The notes below the pieces were generated by a model that saw nothing but the letters and a program-made list of their open reading frames with translations, was not told the DNA's origin and did no database searches. Shown piece after piece: positions 1 to 4,299 of a stretch of 9,280 bases of DNA. The translations under genes and the position numbers were made by a program. Every line of letters begins with the position of its first letter. Position 1 is the first letter of the stretch. Source of the DNA: Dehalococcoidales bacterium (lineage in GTDB: Bacteria > Chloroflexota > Dehalococcoidia > Dehalococcoidales > JAQTVP01). The stretch spans positions 1 to 9,280 of the forward strand of contig JAQTVP010000059.1 in NCBI GenBank assembly GCA_028707015.1, in the 5' to 3' direction.

Positions 1-146
1 GCTCCGGTAATACTTAACCTCCTCTCCAAGCGGCGAGTTATCGTTCCCCGTTTATATTCACGGAAATCATGTCCCGTGTTCTGGCGCAATTTCTCCAAAA
101 GTAAATCAAGAAATGGAATATCGCTTCCGGTAACCATACTTGCCAT
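1..146 (-). CDS. CheR-type protein methyltransferase, N-terminal fragment
   Basis: Partial gene running off the left edge; 48 full codons are visible, starting at the ATG whose first base is 146. The translation holds a helical stretch (FLDLLLEKLRQNTG, residues 12-25) followed by a basic segment, HDFREYKRGTITRRLERRL (residues 26-44). This matches the N-terminal all-helical domain of CheR methyltransferases, in which a YK-x(4)-RR-[LI]-x-RR-type helix contacts the receptor. CheR enzymes transfer methyl groups from S-adenosylmethionine to glutamates of chemoreceptors; relatives also occur fused to CheB or PAS domains or in non-chemotaxis signalling. The SAM-binding domain lies outside the window, so the exact subtype is open. 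The start is supported by GGAGGTG (plus-strand 156-162), 9 nt upstream. A second in-frame ATG three codons in (137) is less likely. No other chemotaxis gene is visible. Confidence 0.72.
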   Translation of the reverse strand, partial: MASMVTGSDIPFLDLLLEKLRQNTGHDFREYKRGTITRRLERRLSITG

Positions 147-191
147 ATAAAACTACACCTCCAGCAACATTAGCTATCGTGCCAATAGTAA

Positions 192-221
192 TATATAAGC
201 ATATTATTTGACAGTTGTCAA
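192..221 (-). promoter_or_regulatory. Predicted promoter of the CheR-like gene, with palindrome at -35
   Basis: Reading the minus strand, a perfect TTGACA (221-216) is followed after 18 bp by TATATA (197-192, 4 of 6 to consensus). Transcription would start near 185, giving a leader of about 40 nt before the ATG at 146. The -35 box lies inside the palindrome at 206-223. Visual prediction only. Confidence 0.4.
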
Positions 222-223
222 AT
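206..223. repeat. 18-bp palindrome, possible operator
   Basis: ATTTGACA (206-213), GT, then TGTCAAAT (216-223): two perfect 8-bp arms around a 2-bp centre. A 2-nt loop is too tight for an RNA hairpin, so a site for a dimeric DNA-binding protein is the more natural reading. The minus-strand -35 box (221-216) is its right half, so a bound protein would be expected to block polymerase. The cognate regulator is not identifiable from the window. Confidence 0.4.
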
Positions 224-398
224 TTAAAAGCTTGTATGATATGATTACTGACAATATAAAGGACAATATGATATAGTAGGTAACAACATCTGCATTAAAT
301 AAGACTGTTTAAATTTAATGAAATAGTTTACAGACGGGAAATAAGTAAAGAGAGGCCAATTATTTTAGCTGAAAACACGGGTATTGAAAATTGTACTG

Positions 399-596
399 CT
401 ACCATTCTCCCCTAGCAATCTCTGATAATCTACCATACTTAGTAAAACCATTAGCAAATATTGCCCCTAACGGAGCATCTTCCAATATAAATTGTTTTAC
501 TTTTTGGTATTGCCCCTGGTATTTAGATATTTGCTCACCCTCTTCATCAAATACCATAACCATATCATTTTGAAACCGGATAATATTTTTTATCAT
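399..596 (-). CDS. Small conserved-looking protein of unknown function (65 aa)
   Basis: I do not recognise a named family. The 65-residue product begins with what looks like a beta-hairpin (IIRFQNDMVMVFDEEGEQI, residues 5-23), then a charged helix-prone segment (KYQGQYQKVKQFILEDAP, residues 25-42) and a short C-terminal part ending in GEW. It has no signal peptide or membrane segment and is probably cytosolic. The ATG at 596 is backed by AAAGG (plus-strand 605-609), 8 nt upstream. Its amino-acid make-up is normal for a soluble protein, unlike the antisense frame across 391-573, which is rich in Ser, Asn and Pro with no ribosome site. It stands alone between the CheR-like gene (same strand, about 250 bp downstream) and a divergent gene at 824. 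From memory it resembles small hypothetical proteins of Dehalococcoidia; this is unverified. Confidence 0.6.
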   Translation of the reverse strand: MIKNIIRFQNDMVMVFDEEGEQISKYQGQYQKVKQFILEDAPLGAIFANGFTKYGRLSEIARGEW

Positions 597-654
597 GACA
601 TTTTCCTTTATTTTACGTTAGACAATATTTCCTTCATTCTAGAATAATTAATAT

Positions 655-681
655 TAATAACGCATAAAAATGGTGTTATTA
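655..681. repeat. AT-rich inverted repeat between divergent genes
   Basis: TAATAAC (655-661) and GTTATTA (675-681) form a 7-bp stem with a 13-nt loop, followed on the plus strand by an AT-rich run. It lies upstream of both the minus gene ending at 399 and the plus gene starting at 824. It could be an operator or chance in AT-rich DNA. No convincing promoter for the minus gene was found around it. Confidence 0.2.
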
Positions 682-750
682 TTTTATTAAAATCCCCTTT
701 ACTAAAATAATCGGTTCCACGAGATAACCTTCCCCAAATTAACCTTTTTT

Positions 751-760
751 GTGCTATAAT
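751..760 (+). promoter_or_regulatory. Extended -10 promoter of the gene at 824
   Basis: TATAAT at 755-760 is a perfect -10 box and is preceded by TGC (752-754), the extended -10 element. No good -35 box is present at the usual spacing; TTCCCC at 730-735 is the nearest and is poor. This is typical of extended -10 promoters, which can dispense with a -35. Transcription would start near 766-768, exactly where the leader hairpin begins. Confidence 0.55.
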
Positions 761-763
761 ATT

Positions 764-814
764 GTAAAGTCAGTGGTACTGCCGGGTTGAGCAGTAATTT
801 TTTACTGGCTTTAC
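764..814 (+). promoter_or_regulatory. Structured mRNA leader: long nested hairpin
   Basis: GTAAAGTCAGT (764-774) pairs with ACTGGCTTTAC (804-814), giving 11 bp with one G-U. Inside, TACTGC (777-782) pairs with GCAGTA (791-796) around an 8-nt loop. The two stems are joined by an internal loop of GG (775-776) against ATTTTTT (797-803). Two competing folds exist: the inner stem followed by ATTTTTT resembles a weak intrinsic terminator, and CAGTAA (792-797) can pair instead with TTACTG (802-807) around TTTT. Only about 9 nt remain unpaired before the ATG at 824, and no clear Shine-Dalgarno is present. It may protect the transcript, act as an attenuator or control ribosome access; I match it to no known riboswitch. 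Confidence 0.4.
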
Positions 815-823
815 GGTAATTTG

Positions 824-1591
824 ATGAGTAAATTTATAGATAAATTAAATCGTGCTTCTACAACTAACACACAGTCGATGGGATTTAGAACTGCACAGCC
901 AATCTCTAAGAAGCCAAAAATATTAATCATTGCCAGTTTAAATCAAGCGAATATCGACAACGCAGCTAACTGCGTGACTGGAGCTGATGCCGGACTGCTA
1001 CACCTCTCTGATTTAAGTTCAGCAGCTAACGCCATTAAAGAAATTTCTCAAACTATACCTGATATTCCGTGGGGTATATTGCCGGAAAAAATTGATAGAG
1101 AGATAGTAACTAGCAACTGTGATTTTGTGGCTTTTTCGGCAGTTAGCACACCGTTGGTAGTTCTACAGGATAACAAGTTAGGTAAGATATTAATACTGGA
1201 AGAATCGCTTAATGATAACCTGGTGAGAACAGCAAATGAATTATCTGTAGATGCTGTGCTGATTGATAGTAAATATGAAGAGAAATCATTTCTCACTTGG
1301 CACCACCTCATGCTCTTTCAGCGTTTTGCCGGAATGCTGACTAAACCCTTATTAGCCACCGTACCGCCAGATATAACTGCCAATGAACTCTATATCCTCT
1401 GGGAAGCAGGCATAGATGGTGCGTTAATAAACATAGAAGCTAGAAAATCTACAAATAGTTTGAAGGATTTAAGTCAAGCAATTAGTAATCTGGCTTTTCC
1501 CCTACAACGCAAACAAGGTAAAGCAGTACCCTTACTGCCCCATATGAACACAATCCTAAACTCAACAGATGAAGATGATGAGCTGGAATAG
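824..1591 (+). CDS. Unrecognised protein with TIM-barrel-like strand pattern (255 aa)
   Basis: I cannot assign a named family. After a polar N-terminus (residues 1-30) the sequence alternates hydrophobic strands with helices. I count about eight candidate strands: KILIIAS (32-38), AGLLHL (56-61), IPWGI (81-85), DFVAFSA (100-106), KILILEE (121-127), DAVLID (143-148), KPLLATV (174-180) and DGALINI (198-204). This suggests a (beta/alpha)8 barrel, with WEAGIDGALIN resembling the late strand of such enzymes; no catalytic signature stands out. The tail is acidic (TDEDDELE). No signal peptide or membrane helix is seen, so it is probably cytosolic. ATG at 824 directly follows an alternative TTG at 821; neither has a clear ribosome site. 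It is convergent with the guaB3-like gene, 27 bp away. From memory similar proteins occur in Dehalococcoidia; a decayed or divergent barrel enzyme is possible. Confidence 0.75.
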   Translation: MSKFIDKLNRASTTNTQSMGFRTAQPISKKPKILIIASLNQANIDNAANCVTGADAGLLHLSDLSSAANAIKEISQTIPDIPWGILPEKIDREIVTSNCDFVAFSAVSTPLVVLQDNKLGKILILEESLNDNLVRTANELSVDAVLIDSKYEEKSFLTWHHLMLFQRFAGMLTKPLLATVPPDITANELYILWEAGIDGALINIEARKSTNSLKDLSQAISNLAFPLQRKQGKAVPLLPHMNTILNSTDEDDELE

Positions 1592-1618
1592 TTTGTCTGT
1601 TCTATTTAAACTAGCGAA

Positions 1619-2758
1619 CTAGGCTCCGGATAATTGCCAGGATTTCCCCTCAGTAGTAATAGCGGGGGCAATTACCATCTCAACATTATGCATTTCCTTA
1701 ATGCTGCTTACTCCGCAGGTACCCATCGCAGTACGAATAGCTCCCACAAGATTTTGACTACCATGAGTAACCGAAGTAGGTCCAAAAAGAATTTGCTCTA
1801 ATGTACCAGTAGTGCCAACTTTTATGCGAGTCCCTCTAGGAAGTGCAGGATGAGGATGAGACATCCCCCAATGGTAACCTAATCCGGGAGCTTCTTCAGC
1901 CTGAGCAAAAATAGAACCCAGCATTACAGCATCAGCTCCAGCAACAAAGGCTTTACACAAATCTCCACCCTTACGGAAACCACCGTCGGTAATAATAGGC
2001 ACATATCTGCCGGATTCTCGCTGATATTCGTCTCTCGCTGCAGCACAATCTATGGTAGCTGTTATCTGAGGAACTCCAATGCCTAAAACTTCTCTAGTAG
2101 TACAAGCAGCACCAGGACCAACACCTACCAGAACTCCAGAAATTCCTGTTCTCATTAGTTCTATACAGGCACTATAACTGACACAATTACCAACAATAAT
2201 CGGTATCGGAATAGATTCACAAAGCTCAGTAAAGATTAAACCCCGATAACTCTTTGACAAATGCCGCACACTGGTAACTGTAGATTGCACCACGAGAATG
2301 TCAGCATTAGCCTCTGCCACTATGGGGGCAAAACGTTTTGTATTAACCGGAGCTACAGAAACAGCACATCTAACTCCTGATTGTTTAATTGCCTGTATCC
2401 GCTCACCGATAAGATTTTCCTTAATCGGTTGAGAGTAAACCTTCTGAAGAAGAGGAGTAATTTCGGTTTGGGGGACCTGAGTAATTTCAGCCAATATTTC
2501 TTCAGGATTATCATACCGGGTTTGCAGACCATCTAAATTAAGTACCGCCAGTCCACCCATTTGGCCCAGCAGAGCAGCAAATTTTACATCGGTAACAGCA
2601 TCCATTGCCGCCGCCAATATAGGAATAGAAAAGTTAAGATCTCCTATTTGGACATCAATGTTAGTCTGGTCAGGATTGAGGGTCATATCTCCCGGTACTA
2701 TTGCAACCTCATCAAATCCATAGGCGCGCCTTAGTTGTTTATATTGAGGTATTGTCAT
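1619..2758 (-). CDS. guaB3: GuaB3-family IMP dehydrogenase-type enzyme (379 aa)
   Basis: Full-length member of the IMP dehydrogenase / GMP reductase superfamily, a cytosolic TIM-barrel enzyme of purine nucleotide metabolism. It lacks the CBS pair that normally interrupts IMP dehydrogenase, giving 379 residues rather than about 480-490. Visible landmarks: the N-terminal PILAAAMDAVTD (residues 46-57), MGGLAVLNLDGLQTRY (67-82), the catalytic loop GPGAACTTR with the predicted nucleophile Cys219, ITDGG with Asp258 (phosphate/ribose site), GADAVMLGS (274-282) and EEAPG (288-292). The C-terminal part with VGTTGTLEQILFGP (314-327), LVGAIRTAMG (337-346) and TTEGK is typical of the GuaB3 branch of actinobacteria and cyanobacteria. 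A cyanobacterial GuaB3 has been described as a working IMP dehydrogenase, but activity here is inferred. The start is supported by AAGGAAGGA (plus 2769-2777), 10 nt upstream. Confidence 0.9.
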   Translation of the reverse strand: MTIPQYKQLRRAYGFDEVAIVPGDMTLNPDQTNIDVQIGDLNFSIPILAAAMDAVTDVKFAALLGQMGGLAVLNLDGLQTRYDNPEEILAEITQVPQTEITPLLQKVYSQPIKENLIGERIQAIKQSGVRCAVSVAPVNTKRFAPIVAEANADILVVQSTVTSVRHLSKSYRGLIFTELCESIPIPIIVGNCVSYSACIELMRTGISGVLVGVGPGAACTTREVLGIGVPQITATIDCAAARDEYQRESGRYVPIITDGGFRKGGDLCKAFVAGADAVMLGSIFAQAEEAPGLGYHWGMSHPHPALPRGTRIKVGTTGTLEQILFGPTSVTHGSQNLVGAIRTAMGTCGVSSIKEMHNVEMVIAPAITTEGKSWQLSGA

Positions 2759-2785
2759 TTTATTTAAATCCTTCCTTAAACAGTA

Positions 2786-2815
2786 ATGATATCAAATTTA
2801 GGGGCTCCGAGTCAA
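2786..2815 (-). promoter_or_regulatory. Predicted guaB3 promoter
   Basis: On the minus strand TTGACT (2815-2810, 5 of 6 to consensus) is followed after 18 bp by TATCAT (2791-2786, 5 of 6). Transcription would start near 2779, giving a leader of about 20 nt that carries the AAGGAAGGA ribosome site. No riboswitch or palindrome lies between promoter and start codon. Confidence 0.5.
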
Positions 2816-2890
2816 TAATTACCCTTTTCTTTTTATTCAATCCTAACAGATATTTATAACAAAAACATACAATATTTAGTAAGATAAAAA

Positions 2891-2914
2891 CAAATATTAT
2901 TATTTAAATATTTG
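2891..2914. repeat. AT-rich inverted repeat
   Basis: CAAATATT (2891-2898) and AATATTTG (2907-2914) are perfect 8-bp complements around an 8-nt loop. It lies about 75 bp upstream of the guaB3 -35 box, with no gene ending nearby that needs a terminator. It may be a protein-binding or bendable site, or chance in AT-rich DNA. Confidence 0.25.
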
Positions 2915-3025
2915 GTGATATGCTTTCCTGCTCTCATTCACCTTACCAGCAAGGGCGAACCGTGATAATAACCCGTTTACTACCTCTATTCTAGCAATAC
3001 TGCCGCTAAAAGAGTATTATTATTA

Positions 3026-3041
3026 GGAATAAAGTTATTCC
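3026..3041. repeat. 16-bp palindrome, possible operator
   Basis: GGAATAA (3026-3032), AG, TTATTCC (3035-3041): perfect 7-bp arms about a 2-bp centre, too tight for a hairpin and more like a dimeric protein site. It lies about 80 bp upstream of the rsmI -35 box, a position suited to an activator if it is functional. Its regulator is unknown. Confidence 0.3.
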
Positions 3042-3072
3042 GTGCAAATAATTAAGGAGACACAAATAAATC

Positions 3073-3150
3073 ATGTACTTCTTTGCATTGATATTAACTA
3101 TATCAAATTCTACTGACTATTATGGACGGATGATTAAAGATAGGCTATAA
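3073..3150 (+). CDS. Doubtful short ORF (25 aa) upstream of rsmI
   Basis: An ATG at 3073 opens a 25-codon frame with a hydrophobic start (MYFFALILTI) and a polar, basic end (GRMIKDRL), ending in TAA at 3148-3150. AAGGAGA at 3054-3060 is a very good Shine-Dalgarno match, but 12 nt from the ATG, longer than ideal. The stop overlaps the predicted rsmI -10 box, so the rsmI promoter would not transcribe it; it would need its own promoter further upstream, and none is obvious. It may be a small membrane peptide or pure chance. Confidence 0.2.
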   Translation: MYFFALILTISNSTDYYGRMIKDRL

Positions 3151-3151
3151 T
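3123..3151 (+). promoter_or_regulatory. Predicted promoter of the rsmI-metG operon
   Basis: TGGACG (3123-3128, 4 of 6 to consensus) and a perfect TATAAT (3146-3151) are separated by 17 bp. Transcription would start near 3158, about 20 nt before the rsmI ATG. The -10 context GGCTATAATG resembles TGCTATAATA of the promoter at 751-760. Confidence 0.55.
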
Positions 3152-3178
3152 GGTCAGGCATAGGGAAATTATAAGGTA

Positions 3179-3988
3179 ATGTCCACCTTGTATATTGTAG
3201 CTACCCCTATTGGTAATTTAGAAGACATTTCTTTTCGTGCCATCCGTACCTTACGTGAGGTAACGCTTATTGCTGCTGAGGATACACGCAAAACAAAGCG
3301 GCTACTGGCACACTACGATATTAAAACACCGTTAACCAGTTATCATGAGCATAATAAATTGGTCAAGTTAGATTATATTTTAAATCGAACTGAAAATGAG
3401 GATACAGCCCTTGTTTCCAATGCTGGAATGCCCGGAATATCTGATCCTGGTTACGAATTGATTATTGCTGCTACTCAGCGGAATATCACGGTTGTTCCTA
3501 TTCCAGGACCTTCGGCTGTTACCACAGCTCTTGTTATCTCCGGACTGCCAACGGATAAATTTATTTATATCGGCTTCTTTCCTCATAAGTCTAGTGGCCG
3601 GCAGCATATTCTAGAATCCATTAGTAATGAACAAAATACTATCGTAGCTCTGGAATCTCCACATCGCTTGCCAGCTGCACTAAATGATATGTTACTCATT
3701 CTAGGAGACAGAAGATTGACTATTTGCCGAGAACTAACCAAAATACATGAAGAGGTTTTCCGGGGAACGATAAGTCTGGCTATTAAACACTTTAAAGAGC
3801 CAAGGGGTGAATTTACCCTGGTTATTGAAGGGAAGAAGCAGAATAAACCAAAATTAACAGAAGAAATTGAGGAGCGATTACGCAATATGCGTATATCCGG
3901 AGCAACTGCTAAAGAAACAATAGCTAAAATAGCTGAAGAAACAAGCCTGCCTAAAAAAGAAATTTATCAGGCATGGCTTAAACAATAA
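3179..3988 (+). CDS. rsmI: 16S rRNA (cytidine-1402-2'-O)-methyltransferase RsmI
   Basis: Full-length RsmI (269 aa; the family is about 270-290), a cytosolic SAM-dependent enzyme that 2'-O-methylates C1402 in the decoding centre of 16S rRNA. It belongs to the tetrapyrrole-methylase fold. Landmarks in order: LYIVATPIGNLEDIS (residues 4-18), AAEDTRKTKRLL (32-43), SNAGMPGISDPG (80-91), PIPGPSAVTTAL (107-118), FIYIGFFP (128-135), ESPHR (159-163), and the helical C-terminal tail SGATAKETIAKIAEETSLPKK (240-260), typical of the RsmI helix-turn-helix extension. One oddity is Asn81, where SDAGxPGISDPG is usual. The ATG at 3179 gives the canonical N-terminus, although the nearest AAGG (3173-3176) is only 2 nt away. 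First gene of the probable operon, 41 bp before the cysteine-rich gene. Confidence 0.95.
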   Translation: MSTLYIVATPIGNLEDISFRAIRTLREVTLIAAEDTRKTKRLLAHYDIKTPLTSYHEHNKLVKLDYILNRTENEDTALVSNAGMPGISDPGYELIIAATQRNITVVPIPGPSAVTTALVISGLPTDKFIYIGFFPHKSSGRQHILESISNEQNTIVALESPHRLPAALNDMLLILGDRRLTICRELTKIHEEVFRGTISLAIKHFKEPRGEFTLVIEGKKQNKPKLTEEIEERLRNMRISGATAKETIAKIAEETSLPKKEIYQAWLKQ

Positions 3989-4029
3989 GACCTATATCAA
4001 ATATTATAAATATTGAGGTGGAGTTAATA

Positions 4030-4248
4030 ATGCGTCAAGGTTGTATATCTTCAGGAGAAATCCATTGCGATGCTTGTCAAAGTAAAATACCATATCTTGA
4101 ACGCTATCTATCAATAAATGAAGAAGATGGCGTCGAAACAGCCGGGGGTGAGCTGCAACATTATTGTATTAATTGCTGCATAAAAAAAGGCTATGCCCTA
4201 TATAGAGAGGAGAAAGGCGAAAAAGTACTTACCTTCTTTACGGAGTAA
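4030..4248 (+). CDS. Cysteine-rich, probable zinc-ribbon protein (72 aa)
   Basis: Unnamed small protein between rsmI and metG. Six cysteines fall as Cys5, a CxxC pair (Cys13, Cys16) and a CxxCC cluster (Cys46, Cys49, Cys50), about 30 residues apart. Two such knuckles would make a treble-clef or zinc-ribbon type zinc site, so structural zinc binding is inferred. Between them lies a charged segment, ERYLSINEEDGVETAGG (residues 24-40); the end, KGEKVLTFFTE, looks like a closing strand. No membrane segment. A frame can be opened from GTG at 4018, but the ATG at 4030 is chosen because GAGGTGGAG (4015-4023) gives a ribosome site at ideal spacing. It is in the operon, 51 bp before the metG ATG. A role in translation is suggested by position only. 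Confidence 0.75.
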   Translation: MRQGCISSGEIHCDACQSKIPYLERYLSINEEDGVETAGGELQHYCINCCIKKGYALYREEKGEKVLTFFTE

Positions 4249-4299
4249 ATATTAGTATCGGCTTTATCATTGGATACTAGACCGCCTATTAATCAAGAA

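Larger units (their letters stand above)
2759..3178. other. 420-bp divergent intergenic region
   Basis: This AT-rich region separates guaB3 (minus) from rsmI (plus). It holds a promoter for each gene, the AT-rich inverted repeat at 2891-2914, the palindrome at 3026-3041, a weaker hairpin AATACT (2996-3001) / AGTATT (3013-3018), and the doubtful short ORF at 3073-3150. A further ATG-initiated 24-codon frame at 2920-2994 has only a poorly spaced GGTGA and is not supported. The middle (about 2920-2990) is less AT-rich than its flanks and could be the remnant of a gene, but I recognise nothing in it in six frames. Confidence 0.6.

Noticed and set aside
250..269. Direct repeat GACAATAT (250-257 and 262-269)
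   Set aside because: Only two copies in AT-rich DNA; a similar string recurs at 621, but no regular array or gene link is seen.
391..573. 60-codon frame on the plus strand
   Set aside because: It lies antisense to the 65-aa minus gene, has no ribosome site and a Ser/Asn/Pro-rich composition; the minus frame is far better.
777..803. Simple intrinsic terminator
   Set aside because: The stem has only 6 bp and the T-run is part of a larger enclosing stem; it sits upstream of a gene, so it is treated as a possible attenuator element.
1048..1311. 87-codon minus-strand frame
   Set aside because: Shadow within the 824-1591 gene; Ser/Leu-rich and with no ribosome site.
3380..3885. Two overlapping minus-strand frames
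   Set aside because: Both lie inside rsmI, which has all family motifs; they are Arg/Ser/Cys-rich shadows.
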